From Campylorhamphus procurvoides (Eukaryota; Chordata; Aves; Passeriformes; Dendrocolaptidae), in the NCBI GenBank assembly GCA_013396655.1, contig WBMV01007804.1, forward strand, positions 67,291 to 131,290: 64,000 nt of DNA, written 5' to 3'. The notes under the pieces were generated by a model. It was not told the DNA's origin. It was given only the letters and a program-made list of their open reading frames with translations, and did not search any database. Made by a program: the position numbers and the translations under genes. Positions within the stretch are counted from its first letter, which is position 1. Every line of letters starts with the position of its first letter. This document shows, piece by piece, positions 12,001 to 23,440 of this stretch.

Positions 12001-13892
12001 ATATGATGATGATAAAATAATAATAACAACAACAATAATAGGAGGAATGAAACAGAAAAAAAGGTGATGCCCAATACAATTTCTTGCCAGCTGCTGACCA
12101 ATGCCCATCCCATCTCTGAGCAGTGATTGGCCCCTCCCAGCCAATTCGCTCCAGTTTATACACTGAGCATGGTATGAGCTCTGGTCAGCTGTCCTGGATG
12201 TGCTCCCTCTCAGCTTGTTGTGCAGCTTCTCACTAGCAGAGCATGAGACACTGGAAAGTCCTTGATTTAAAGTAAGCACTACTTAGCAACAACTAAAGCA
12301 TCACTGTATTATCAACACTATTCTCATATTAATTGCAAAACACAGCACTGTACCAACTACCAGGAAGAAAATTAACTCCATCCCAGCAAAAGCCAGGACA
12401 GCTGACTACATCTGCTGCTTATCTGAAAGGCATTCCTTGCCTTCTGTTATATCTTTATTTAACACAACTTTCCCTCTCACTGAAGAGAGAAAATGTTGAA
12501 TTCCGAATAGAAATCACAGTCCGTATTGTAGCATGTGTACAGTGGTAAAGAGGCAGCAAGAAAGAAAATCTTTGGTTGAAGGTAGGTGGATAAGGAAGAA
12601 AAGAGAACATAAAATATACAGAGAATATGGTTCATGCTGCAAAAGGGCAGGAGAGGTGGAGTAAGTGAGAAACTGTACTGTGTTTGCTAACCAGAAGACA
12701 TGATATTCACAAAAATGTTGCTAATATTCTTTGTAGCTGGAATTCCATCTCCCATTTATTTTGGAGCTTTGATAGATACCACTTGCCTGAAGTGGGGTAC
12801 TATGACTTGTGGTGGAGAAGGAGCGTGTAGGATGTATGATATTGTCACGTACAGGTATATTTTCTACTTTATTTTAATTTCTCCTTCTTAAGGTATTATT
12901 ACATGCATAGAGATACAATTTTATGCACTTTATCTTTTTCCCAGTAGACAGATTGCTCCTGTATTAGAGATGTAATGCAACACTTTTCTATGGCTTTGGC
13001 TTTATTTGTCAAGTGCAACCTTTGATACAGATGTTGCATCAAAGAACAGAAAGTTCTGGTGCCACAATTGCATTTACTAATAGCCTTTCATGAGAACAGG
13101 CCTGAAAACACTGAACTGTGATTAAAAAAAATTAAAAGCAGTAAGCTCCTGTGGGAAAAAATGTTAGTGGCTGACTATGCAATATCTCTGAAAAATTATA
13201 TTGCATGTCATTGAGAAAATGGTTGAAATAATACTTAAATAAAAACAGAGAAGATCTAGTTACTCAAGTTGGCAATTGGCCCAGAATACTACACTTCATG
13301 CTTTTGTAGCTCTTCAAGGAGCACTGTGGGAATATTGAAGAAAAATCTTGTTGAACTAATGGCTTCTTACTGATTCCTTTCAGTACTCTGTTGAGGCTGA
13401 TTTGGAACAATATTTCTATCTTATGAATAGCTTCAAGTTTTAGTCAGGTGGACTGAGCTGCCCTTTCAGGGCTCTCTTTTGCCTATGGAGAAAGCTGTAA
13501 CAGTACCTGGTAGCTGACTTCACTGGCTCAATTGTTTGCCTGAAACTGGGTGATGTAAAGAGCCACTGATATATTCTCTGTTTTCGTACTGACTCCTCTT
13601 CTGTGAGATCCAAAAGGGCCAGGGCACAAGCTTTAGAGTGGCTGTGTAATTTCTGCAAAACAGTGTTTGCTGAATAGCTCACTATTTGTTTCATAAATGC
13701 ATATAATTAATGAAGCTCTTCTTTTATTTCAGGTGGCTCTATCTTGGCCTGCCAGCAGTATTACGTGGAGTGTCCTATATCCCAAGTTCATTAATTCTCC
13801 TTCTTTTAAAGAAGAAACAAAAATCTGAAAAGCCAATCTTATTAAATGCACCAGTAGAAATGCAAGATAAAGAACAAGAAGCAGTGAAATAG
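1..13892 (+). CDS. SLCO1A2: Gene 1: SLCO1A2-like organic anion transporter (OATP1A), 5'-truncated by window edge
   Basis: Gene span of a sodium-independent organic anion uptake carrier of the plasma membrane. Thirteen coding exons (1-58, 1886-2018, 2539-2645, 4413-4559, 4871-4969, 5393-5626, 7747-7911, 8724-8919, 9671-9836, 10848-11032, 11581-11645, 12737-12854, 13733-13892) join in one frame to 1833 bp, 610 residues plus TAG. The N-terminus and TM1 lie before the window. The OATP signature D-x-RW-V-GAWW-x-G-x-L is at residues 190-202 (residue 1 = first codon of window). A Kazal-like loop has ten cysteines (395, 399, 401, 410, 421, 425, 440, 442, 460, 466). Resemblance to human SLCO1A2, recalled from memory, is strong: [50 protein letters not shown], and GYMVL-R before EEKS-GVG. 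The C-terminus ends AVK and lacks the PDZ-type end of human OATP1A2. One intron uses GC-AG. Splicing is predicted from sequence only. Confidence 0.9.
1886..2018 (+). CDS. SLCO1A2: Gene 1 exon: TM2-TM3
   Basis: Acceptor TTTTTGCAG, donor GTGAGT. It is 133 bp, the same length as in gene 2. It encodes [18 protein letters not shown] (TM2 and the first cytoplasmic loop) and then TM3 up to FLFG. Ends in phase 2. Confidence 0.93.
2539..2645 (+). CDS. SLCO1A2: Gene 1 exon: extracellular loop between TM3 and TM4
   Basis: Acceptor TTCAAACAG, donor GTATGA, 107 bp. It encodes the variable loop with two N-glycosylation sequons (NFS and NQS, residues 76 and 86). It is 24 bp shorter than the matching gene 2 exon, as expected for the least conserved loop. 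Confidence 0.88.
3629..4179 (+). mobile_element. CR1 LINE 3' fragment in a gene 1 intron
   Basis: Recognised by the avian CR1 reading GGGCTGCATC..., a GAGACCCTACCTGGAGCACTG-like segment, 'CAGAGGAGGCCACGAAGAT', 'GGAGAAGAGAAGACTCC' and the tail CCAAACCATTCTATGA. It is a 5'-truncated sense-orientation copy of about 550 bp, in the intron between exons 2539-2645 and 4413-4559. It is diverged and carries no functional reverse transcriptase. Confidence 0.88.
4413..4559 (+). CDS. SLCO1A2: Gene 1 exon: TM4
   Basis: Acceptor TTTTATTCACAG, donor GTAAAT, 147 bp as in gene 2. It carries the conserved stretch [20 protein letters not shown] followed by EDFA, almost identical to human SLCO1A2 as recalled. 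Confidence 0.93.
4871..4969 (+). CDS. SLCO1A2: Gene 1 exon: TM5
   Basis: Acceptor CTACTCTAG, donor GTAATT, 99 bp as in gene 2. It encodes the [21 protein letters not shown] membrane segment in two overlapping motifs (IGP-LG-LL and FVDVG). Confidence 0.92.
5393..5626 (+). CDS. SLCO1A2: Gene 1 exon: OATP signature and TM6, ends at a GC donor
   Basis: Acceptor TTTTGTTATAG. 234 bp. Contains [13 protein letters not shown], the OATP family signature, then TM6 and an acidic cytoplasmic loop. The only donor that keeps the frame is AAAG|GCAAGT, so the following intron starts with GC. The next GT (5631) would add 4 nt and break the frame. Confidence 0.9.
6599..6720 (-). mobile_element. CR1 LINE 3' end fragment, antisense
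   Basis: Short antisense CR1 end: GTTGGAAGGGACTTGTAGAG, then GACCTGGTCCAACCCCCTGC. About 120 bp, old, in the long intron after the GC donor of gene 1. Confidence 0.8.
7747..7911 (+). CDS. SLCO1A2: Gene 1 exon: TM7
   Basis: Acceptor TTTCATTCCAG, donor GTATGT, 165 bp as in gene 2. It encodes [12 protein letters not shown]7, the [13 protein letters not shown] motif and AIFLIG. Confidence 0.93.
7978..7996. repeat. Short (TA)n microsatellite
   Basis: A run of alternating TA in TTTTTAAATATATATATATG, just after gene 1 exon 7747-7911. Confidence 0.7.
8724..8919 (+). CDS. SLCO1A2: Gene 1 exon: TM8-TM9
   Basis: Acceptor TTTAAATAG, donor GTATGT, 196 bp as in gene 2. It encodes [22 protein letters not shown]9 and the start of the large extracellular loop ([10 protein letters not shown]). 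Ends in phase 2. There is no long open frame starting at ATG; the exon was found by homology. Confidence 0.9.
9671..9836 (+). CDS. SLCO1A2: Gene 1 exon: Kazal-like part of extracellular loop 5
   Basis: Acceptor TGTATTTCAG, donor GTAAAG, 166 bp as in gene 2. It has the C-x3-C-x-[13 protein letters not shown] and CLAGC pattern of the OATP Kazal-like domain. Confidence 0.94.
10848..11032 (+). CDS. SLCO1A2: Gene 1 exon: end of Kazal-like loop and TM10
   Basis: Acceptor CTTTTGACAG, donor GTACAG, 185 bp. It begins VFENCTC, carries the last four loop cysteines and an N-I-S sequon, then TM10 ending PGYMVLI. Confidence 0.93.
11581..11645 (+). CDS. SLCO1A2: Gene 1 exon: 65-bp exon leading into TM11
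   Basis: Acceptor TATCATACAG, donor GTAAGA. It encodes [20 protein letters not shown]. The 65-bp length is shared with the matching exons of genes 2 and 3 and with human SLCO1 genes as recalled. It is too short to appear as an open frame alone. Confidence 0.92.
11855..12400. mobile_element. Solo LTR of an avian endogenous retrovirus in a gene 1 intron
   Basis: A 546-bp unit starting TGTTGTGGGTTAAATC and ending CCAGGACA (TG...CA ends). Internally it has the AT-rich trinucleotide stretch (GAT/AAT/AAC), AGCAACTAAGTACTATGCAG near the left end and ACTTAGCAACAACTAAAGCA plus GGAAGAAAATTAACTCCATC near the right end. I recognise these as a common avian LTR consensus, recalled from memory. Flanks TCTGA on the left and GCTGA on the right agree at four of five positions, as expected for a target-site duplication. 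There is no internal retroviral sequence or second LTR, so it is a solo LTR. Its family and transcriptional orientation are unsettled. Confidence 0.8.
12737..12854 (+). CDS. SLCO1A2: Gene 1 exon: TM11
   Basis: Acceptor TTCTTTGTAG, donor GTATAT, 118 bp as in genes 2 and 3. It encodes [20 protein letters not shown], then the [11 protein letters not shown] segment. Confidence 0.94.
13733..13892 (+). CDS. SLCO1A2: Gene 1 last coding exon: TM12 and C-terminal tail
   Basis: Acceptor CTTTTATTTCAG, 160 bp to TAG at 13890. It encodes [20 protein letters not shown] (TM12), a lysine-rich stretch and a short tail ending EAVK. Confidence 0.93.
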
Positions 13893-14470
13893 CATTTCAA
13901 AGCAGGACATGTTGTGAAAAAAACATTGCAGTGTAAATATTGGATATATCCTAGAGAATTTTTTTTTACTTTAACTAATGAACACTTGGACACAGATTAA
14001 TAGAATTACACATAGTTGTATTTTAATTATATTATAAAAGTATCAGCTTGTAAACACAAGGAGCAGGAAAAATGTGTTTGGTGCAAAAGAACAAGGAACA
14101 GAAATAAGAAAACTTATGAAATGCCAGGTCTAGTTGTCTCTGAAGTTGTCACTGAAGCAGAAATGTATGTGTTCAGTCCTGGTTTCACTGAAGATAGTGA
14201 GAATTTCGCAACTGACTCGAAGTGATGCCAAATTTCATCCTGGAATTCTCCAACAGCTTCTGTCAAAGCCTCTCTCATTGACTGTAGACAGGACTTGTAG
14301 CTTCTTTGGGTCCCACTTTTCCATAAATTTATTTCCTGATGCTTTTAGCCCTTTCAGGCAGGGACTGTTTGTTATTCTGCCTAGGGTAGGTGGTCAATAT
14401 GTTTGGAACCTGGTTTATGACATGGGCTGGGTGTTGTGGTAATAATAAACAATAAAAATATTAAATTTTT
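13893..14470 (+). other. SLCO1A2: Gene 1 3' untranslated region (approximate end)
   Basis: AT-rich sequence between the stop codon and the paired AATAAA hexamers. The end is set a little beyond the signal by convention; no cleavage site can be seen directly. Confidence 0.65.
14444..14456 (+). terminator. Polyadenylation signals of gene 1
   Basis: Two AATAAA hexamers at 14444-14449 and 14451-14456, about 550 bp after the stop, followed by a GT-rich stretch (TGCTGTGTAATGGTCTTGTT) suitable as a downstream element. Confidence 0.7.
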
Positions 14471-17400
14471 AAAAAAATGCTGTGTAATGGTCTTGTTTTA
14501 AGGTTTGCATAGAGCATGGACAAGGAAAGGTCCTCAGGATTCGTTACTTCATTTGCATTTGCTCTAGAGGAGAATAGCTCATACATTACGCATAATGGAA
14601 TAATACTTGTATTTTGCCTGTCATATTGCTGTCTGCTAAATCCTAAACCTTTTCACATCTTCTCAAATTATTCTTTAAATAGCACATACTATTAACATTC
14701 ATGTGCTCTTCCTGGTCTTTCATTTTTCTTTCTCTCAGATGTGATGATACAATGAATGTAGTGTCCATTTGGGGTTCACTGACAGTGAGATGCTGCCCTG
14801 GGATGTCTTAGATATCTCAGGAAAAAACCCTAAATGTCTAAGGAAAAAAAAAAAAGCCAACAAAGAAAAAACCTGCTGATAGGAGATACACAAGGTGTAT
14901 CTTTGATCTAGTACACCCATGTTTAGCATCTAACCTGGAACTGCCCCAGTGCAGAGGGCCCTTAGATCTCTCTGCAGGTGTCCAGGCAATAACTTCTCAA
15001 GCTCTTTTATTGCAGCTCCTGATTATTATTCCCTATGGCAAAAGGCATGGAGGGAGATTGTGGAACTTTACCACAGACCAATGCTCCTGCACCTGCAAGG
15101 AATTACTACCTACATATGCTATATGACACAGGCTTACTCCCACTTAATCCACCTGGATGTTCTGCAGCCAGAGAAAAATGGGAAGGCTATTTTGCCACAG
15201 TAGTTTGTTAGTTCAGCTAGAATTTGTTTACTTTAAGGTGTTTAATAAACACCACATGTGTATGTGCTTGGAATTACTTCCTATACTGTGGAATCAGTGA
15301 CAGCAGATCCATTTCTTTCCACAGGGCAGGAAATCAGCTCCAGAATTTAAAGTTCCTTCAAATATAAGAGGTCCTTACAACTAAGTTTTTTGAAAAGATA
15401 TGTCATAGCCCTTTTCCTTTTGCATTGGATGATGGTGCTGAACAGGTATAAGGTGAGGAAGAGGAATGGAGGAAATGACAAACATGATGCAGCCTCGAAG
15501 AGCAGAACAGAGGATGCAGTTCCCTATTAAGCCACAGATCTTCCAGAATCTTTGCAGACATTTGAATCTGATTTTGAGCATTGTTCTTGCTGCCATGGGG
15601 CACTTACTGAATGTCATCATTCTTCCTTCTGGTTACATTCCTCGAAATCTAGAGTGCAAAATCTTTTGCATTTAGTCACAACTTTGTGCCAAGGTAACCT
15701 GGGAAACACGAAAAGTTGCACCAAAGTTTCGCAGCTGTAGGAAACAAAAGGGCTTTGTTAGGTAGGCAAATCTGTGCCATTTTAATGGACCACTGCCAAA
15801 GAGTCAGACCTAGTTAACTGGCTGTGCTTTGAAATGGAAGGAAGCAGATAGGAACATTTCCAAGTTTTAAATTTAGCATTTCAATAGATACATTAACTTT
15901 GGTTTGAATTGTTCCGGTTCATCTGCTTGAGAACGTAGCAGTGAAATGGGCCACCTTCCCCGGACACTTTGCAGTCAATACTCTGCTGCTCACACTGTGT
16001 ACCCCTGTAGACAGTGCTGGCAGGCTGATGCCTCACTGGAGAGGCTTCTGGGCAGAAACCTGTGGTGGGAACAATCCTGCCCCAGAGCAGAACCAGGAAA
16101 CACCCAGTGCAAATTGTTCCAAAGGGATCACCATAAATCCCGTGTGATATGCCTTGTATGGTACAACAGACATTCCTAGGATTAGGTTGGGAGCTTAGAA
16201 AAATATTTTAGGGCAATTCCTTCAAATGTAAAGCCAGGCTTTAGATTCTTTCCAGTTTTGAGCTTTCTGATCTTGACTCAGCAAACCACCTAAGCATGTG
16301 CTTAAAAATGAGCAGCCTTACTGATGTTTATTGTTTAAGTAGATGATGTCAGACATTTCAAGACTGAACCTCAAACTGACACTCTGACCCTTATTTGAAC
16401 AGAGGTTCTTGCTGTCTTTTACAGTAGGTGCTCCAATGATATTCATTGTGCTTGAAAGTTTGGGCTGGTTCTGGTCTAATGTTTCAAGCACCACCCCAAC
16501 ACTGTGGGTAGCACAAGCCACAAATGGGAATAATGGCAACAGAATTAACAGTGGTGTAAAGTTTTCATAAAACAATAGCATATGGATATTTGAGTTGGTG
16601 AGGTACAATATTAAATTAATGACTGGCAGGTTTATTTTCTGAGTTCCTGAGAGTCGAGCAGATGGCTTTCACAGTACAATCAGCCACGTGTCTTTGTCTC
16701 TGAAATTTCTGCTCAGTAAAGGGTGTCCATGAGCTGAATTTTGATTCTTGAGCCTAGCAAGTGAAAGACTAGGTGCTGGTGCCCTGGTACAGATGCTGCA
16801 AACACTGAGAAAAACACTTGATGTTTTCCAGGCAATGTGACCATGAAACCATCTTGGAGGGGTCAATTGAAAGTACCCACATGTATTTATCTAGTATTTT
16901 CATAGGTATAGCATTTTGATATGTATTTCTCTAGCATTTTGTACCCAAAGTCTTTTGCAATGATGTCTGATAATCCATTGGGTTTATTTTTTTTTACCAT
17001 AATCAGGAGATGAGCAGTTATTTTCAAAGTCTTCAGTGTCTTATTAAAAAATGGCAAAGCTTTGTACAAAGCACATCTCTGTGCATGAGCAGGCTATGGC
17101 TTGGGTTTTTTATATTTACATTATTTTCTCTATTTTTTAAGTTCATCAGCTACTTAATTGCCTAGTCTCTCATTATTTTAAAAGTAATTTTGAGCAGTCT
17201 TACTTGTATCCTAAAAAACCCTGGATCTGGAATAAGTTTTGTTGTCTCCCTGCTGCTTCCAGCTTTTAAGAATTGAAACCTATTCTTGATGCACAATTAA
17301 ACATTGCTGATTATACATATTGTTCAAGATCCGAGTATGAATTCTTTTTTTTTTTGCACAGGAAATTACTCACTTGGGAGGAAAATATGTTACCTGGCAA

Positions 17401-20400
17401 GCTGATTTTAATTAGTGGGAGCAAGGGAGATGTACTGGCCAAAGCTGAATCCATACACAATAATTTGGCTGAGGGTATGACTGATTTATATGATGCTGGC
17501 TTTGTATTTGTGCAACAAACATACTATGTTAACCTGTATAGCTTCTGAACACATAAGCATTATATTTTTGGATAAGTATTATTAGCAGTTTAAGTTTACT
17601 TCCTTTTTCAGTCATTTCATCTAAAGTGAACAGTGGCTGTTCCTGTAACCTTTCTGTCTCAAGCAGAGCTTTAGCAGCTGACTCCTCCCTACAGACTCTT
17701 CTCATCCAAGCAAGCCTCATAGTACCAGAAGCTAATTCAACCTGTGCCTGTGGAGAGAGGAACACCCCGAGAATACCTGGGATAGGGTTTGGCATGCAAA
17801 ATCATGTTTTAATTTTATGTAAGTCTGGTCACATGATACAAACTGGATATATCCAGCAACAAGTTCTTGGCTAGAGCTGCTTCTTTTTTACAGAATTGTT
17901 GTTAGTCTTTTCCGTTCTTAATAAGGCATAAAGTGTTCCCAGTTATGCTCGTTGGGATTTAGAACTTTCATTGTTTAGGACTTTCTCTGAGAATGTAGAA
18001 AATTGCTTGGTAATTGCCCCTCTCTTGCTTGGTTCAGGGAGTCAAGGGCATAGATTTCTTAAATCACAGCAGACTAAAACTGCAGGACAAAATGGAGATC
18101 TCTTTAGAAGGTGAAATCTCAGGTATTGCAATGTCTGAGATCCCTTCTAGAAGAGACCATTTGGTAGCTCCAGACCCGGAGCGTGATATATTCCACTTAA
18201 TTTCCAGCAGAGCTGCTCAGGGGATACAAACACTGTTTGTTCATGTGACTGTAAGGTGGCAGCTTGCTGGACCCTTTCAGCTTCAGCACAGCAAGAGGAA
18301 AGTCTTTGCTTGGAGGTACAAAGCCCCTTTACAGGTGGGAAATGGTGGTGTAAAATAAAAGCTTCATTACAGAGGTTTTGCTTTTTAAGGAGCCTTGACC
18401 CCCTGAGTTGGTCTAAAGGCTGCCTGGCTTTGAAATGTTATCATTTAAATGGTTCCAAACCGGCTTTGAAAAAAAAAAATAAACTTCTCCTTTGAGGTTA
18501 ATGAAACACAGAGCGGTCCAGTTCACGCTGTACCTTTGCTGTTACTATTGTTTCAAGGCAGCTCTCTGGAAGGCCAGAGTTCAGGCAGCTGCATGCTGCC
18601 TGGAACACCAGGGCTTTCCTTTCGGCTGGAGCCACTAAACTGATCTCACGGAAACTTTCACCTATAAAGGCAGGCTCATATATAAAACAAGCTTACGTTT
18701 CTTTAGAAATGTCAAGAATTTGAAAAATTTGTGAGATTTTTTTTTTGTGGTGGTTATATAATTTTCTACCTCGTATTTTGACTCTGAGTGTTCCTCCTGG
18801 TGACTGAATAGGATAGCAATAGCAGTGTTTGCAATGTTGCTGCTGCTACTGCATGACTTATTTCCTTGACCAGGAGCTTGCCGGAATATTCCTTTCAAAC
18901 ACACACACAGACATTGACAGACAACTTGTTTATGCACTCCTTCTTTTCCCAGGAATTATAATTTAAAAGATGGAGTCTACTAGGGGATTTCCCTTCTATT
19001 TTGTATTCCTTTTATGCCGAATTCTTCGGAAATCCTGCCCTGTGTGCGAGAGAAGTATTTTTAAGTTCATATATAGCAGAGACAAAATTATTCATTGTTT
19101 CCAACTTTCTCTGTTAGTTTCTCTTGCTGTATTTTTCAGGTCAGACAAAGCCTGAGCAGTAGAAGCTGGATACAGTTGTAAGCTTTCCTCACAATACGAC
19201 ACCTTAAGGTGCAGCTTACCTGTTCCTGTGTTAATTAGTCAAGGCAGTGGGATGTAGAGAAGAGAGGAGTTTGTCTTTCTTCAAATCCTATTGCTGTTTG
19301 AACATCATGAACTTGACATTACACACACTCACACGGAGGCAGACACTGATATTGTTAAAAAAAGTATTACAATTTCAGTAAATACCTAGAGTGGTGTGGG
19401 AGAGTTTTCCCTCAGTACCATGGGCTGATAAATCCTGAAAAAATCCATATCACACAGAAACCCTTCATATATTTAGGTGGCTTTGATGCTCAGGATGAGC
19501 TATTGCAATTATTCAATACACCTGGTGTAATTGGTACCCTTTTCACCCCCCAGACTTTTCTGATGTGTGTTTTCACAGTGGATGTAATGCCAAGTGGAGA
19601 GGAGCCTATACAGGGCTGCAGTTCAGTCTTCCAGATGGGGTGGAGGTCATTAATGGGGAATTACTCTGTGAAATTCAAAAGCCTGAGTGCCCTAAATGAG
19701 AGCTGGGCTGTCAGTGCTCACTTACGTGTTTATTATCACATACTCGCTAACAAGAGCAGCTTTAAATAAGGTGACAGAAAGGTTAGTATGGATTGGCCTT
19801 TAGTTTATAAAAGGAAACAAGCAGAAGAGGTACCAAGAGCTTGTGTTTGCATGGAATGGAATCCAGGTAACTCTCTGATGCAAACTCAGGGTTTACATAA
19901 CATAGGCAAAAGAGAGATATTTCTGTGGGAATCCCATAACCCAAACAATTCTCTGGAAAGAAATGTTGCATCAGCCTAGATTATAAAGTAAGTTATAATA
20001 ATGTTCTTGGCAACATTTTGCTTTTGTTTTTATAACCAAATATGTACCTCTGTCCTGTCCATCACTAAAGGCTAAAGCCAGTGTGTCCTTCAAAGAGGTG
20101 GGTTGGCCTTAGTCCCCTGGGATTTGCAGCACCAGTGGAATCCTCCACATCTCCACTGCTACCTGGGCTTTGCTTGAGAAGAAGAACTACTTCCAGAGAG
20201 TTTTTGGCTGACAAGTTCCCCGGATAAAAGATGTTGATTGTGGTAACTAGAAAGGGAGCGCAATCAGCAGAGGGTGCTGTGGCTGATGTCCATGGCATTG
20301 CCACTTTTGCAGTAGGCAAAAAACATCTAGTGCATCTGCCTTGAGTGTAGCAATTGCACTGCAAGCTGCAAATGGAACCTCCAGGGCTATCAAAGGGACT

Positions 20401-23400
20401 ACTGTCTGTTTATAAAGTGATCATGCTGGAGAATGCAGAGAGTGATGGTAACAAACAGATGGGAACAATTTAGTGTCCCAGGCCTGCAATTCTAGTCCTG
20501 ATCGAGCTGGTTTAACACTTCTGACTTTATAAATTGAGTACAGTAAATAAATTACATTCTTTACCACCAATAAAAGATTATGTGTTTGCACATATTTATT
20601 GATATTTGTCAAGTCTCATTTTAAAATAGAGGTGGCATGACTTTTATTACTTCTCTGGAAATTTTTTTATACCCTCTTAATTTTACTCTCTTGGAACTTC
20701 TCCCAGTATGTTGCAAACACCCTGTTTAGTGTTTTATTTTAATATAAAGTTTCTCATCCAGTTTAATATTAACTTTTTCTCTTGGATACTTTTACATTCC
20801 TCAGATATTTGTGTCAATCTCCCTAAAGCAAATTGTACCTTCACTGTGTGTGCTAGGAACCTTAAGATTTGTCCCAAGAACGCATGAAATTTTTGTGATG
20901 CTCATATAATGAACATCCTATTGCTCTGAAAACTGCTTCTTGATGGCACTTTTCTTTGCTTCCTTGAAAAAGTCTTTCTGTATTGCTTTAACATTTTGAT
21001 ACTGTGTGAATTTTTTACCTTTGAGTTTTGTCAATAGTGTGTGACATTAACAAAGCAAAAAGCAAAGAACCATTTTTTGAAAACTGACTTGTCATTGGTC
21101 CTGTGTAGTTGAGTGTCAGAAATTTTTTACAGGGCTCCTGTTTCTCCTTTACAGAGCTTCTGTAACAAAGAAACCTGCGTGACCACACTGCTGTGTGGAG
21201 TGGAGCACCAACACAGTGAGTGTGCTGCCTTTTCAATCTTTGCAGCTCTATCACCAATGATACCTGTGACTTTTATTACAAATTGCAGATATCTTTGCAT
21301 TCATTAATAGAAGAAGTAAATTCCCATGTGGTGTTTGCCTGAGATTGTGCTGCACAACAGTGTTAATGATAGTGCACAGTATGTTTGCTTTAAATACTTC
21401 TCATGTAAAAATCTAGCTCCCTCAAAACCAATTACTGTAACTAATGCTTAAAAATCCTTAATGCATAGTTTTATTGAAAAACAAAACTCTACTTAAAAGA
21501 TTTTTTTTTCAAAAAGTGGCTGTGAGAAAAGCAGCCTTCCTTGGAACTGCAGAGAGAATTACTGACCCGGGGATAAATTAGGAAATGTTTTCCTTGAAAC
21601 TTCCCACATCCAGCACTTTTTAAGTGAAGGCACAAACTTTCAAGTAGTCTTTAATGAGTTTTAAAACACCGTTTAGTAGTAAAACACATCTAAGTTGCAT
21701 AAGTAATGTCTTGCATATGAAATTACTTTAAGGCTTCTTCATATTTTAAAAAAGTGAAGGTAAGTTTATAAAATCCTAATATACAAACAAATACTGAGAT
21801 GTTCCTCCTACATTTCTCACCAAGGACAGAATGAAAACTATTTGAGAACTGCTTATCCATACTGTAAACTATTACTATAGTTTTGAGTACAAGAGCTATC
21901 TGTCACTTAAACATCCACCACTTCGATAAGCCAAAGCAGCGCAGACCCACTGTAATGCTCATGAGAGCTCTCCCTGTGACTTTGGTCAAATTTACCAGAA
22001 TCTGGGGGATCTGCACTTTTTTTTTTCCAGCAGGGAATTTCTCCTGTGCTTTTATCATCCACAGGGAGGTAAGACTGAAAATGTACTCCTTGCACAGGTA
22101 TGTTACTGGAAGTGCCCAGAGATAACTATTTATGAGTGGAGGGTTTCTCTCCCTTGTCGCTCTGCTCAGGAAGGCACAACACTTTGTGATCCCACTCCCT
22201 GGTGTGTGGAGATTCTCTGTTCCTTCCCCCCTGGCTCAGGCACACTTTGCATTCCCATGGAGCTGGCACAGGCAGTGAGAAGCTTCTATTCTGAGCTGGA
22301 GCTTAGAGAGGTCATCAGAGATCTTGGCCTGAGAAAAATATCATATAATAACAACATATTTGAAGATAACTTCCTTTGGGTTGTATTCCACTATAGACTC
22401 AGTTGTTTTCTTTCTTTTAATGCAAACTGCCTTTGGCAATAAGGGGCTGTGATTTTAAGAAGCTAAATTTCCCACTCAGTTTATTAGGTTCGTGATTAAT
22501 TCAACTTGTACACAAGACACTTGTAAAAGGTGATTTCAAATAGCATACATTGAATGTGGGCACCCCTTTTCTGAAGGCTGTCAGTGTTATTTAGGCTTCT
22601 GCTTCTCAGCTTTGAAAGCATCCCCTCTTCATATGTTTAGGCTGTGCAAATCCCATGATATCTTATTTGTAAGCATAGACTGCATTTAAACAACAGTTCC
22701 TTTATTCAGTTTAAAACATTGATCCAGCCTATGCTGTAGATTTGGACTGGATGTCATGCATTAATGCTGTTAAAAACTTGAATATTTTTGAGATACCCTT
22801 TTCTTTTTTCACAGGACTGATTGATTCAAGCACAATTCTATCTAAATTCAAGGGCACATGCAGCCTATCTTACTAAGTGATATGAGTTGAAATAATTTTT
22901 GATGTCTCTTCCTCCAAGGTTAGTAGTATTTTATCCCATATAAGCACACTCATAACATGTCCTACAGTTTGAACAGATCAGTAACTCTCCTCATCTACTA
23001 TTATTATTGTTTGCATGAGTACTCCATAGGGTCCTATGCTTGGGGAGAAAATTCCCTTACTAGAGAGTTCGATGGCATGAATTTTGCATGAGGCCTGTGA
23101 ACAGTTCCCAAATTAAGTTTTACAGGAGAAAATGCTCATAGAAGCACTCTGAAATGATTTTTACCACTTGTATCTTTGTCTTCTACGATTTTTGATTTGG
23201 GGCTTAAAGAAGCTGGAATTACTAAAGTAAGATCAAATGGGAGCTTAATGTAACAAGCCCAAATCCTCTGTGCGCCTTTCCAGAGGTGAAAAATTGGTGT
23301 CAAGAACGAGACTGAACACCTTATGTTCAAATCATACATCTAAGATTGAAGCAGAAGATTAACTGTTTCTCTCCCCTCTTTTTTAATATCTTCCCTTCCA

Positions 23401-23440
23401 TGTTTCAGCAGGAGAAGGGAACAGTCTATCAGAATTCTTT
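14471..23440. other. Intergenic DNA between genes 1 and 2, no gene seen
   Basis: About 9 kb. All open frames are short and lack splice-consistent homology to any family I recognise. Only homopolymer tracts and short simple repeats are seen. I see no SLCO1 exon relic here. Confidence 0.6.
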
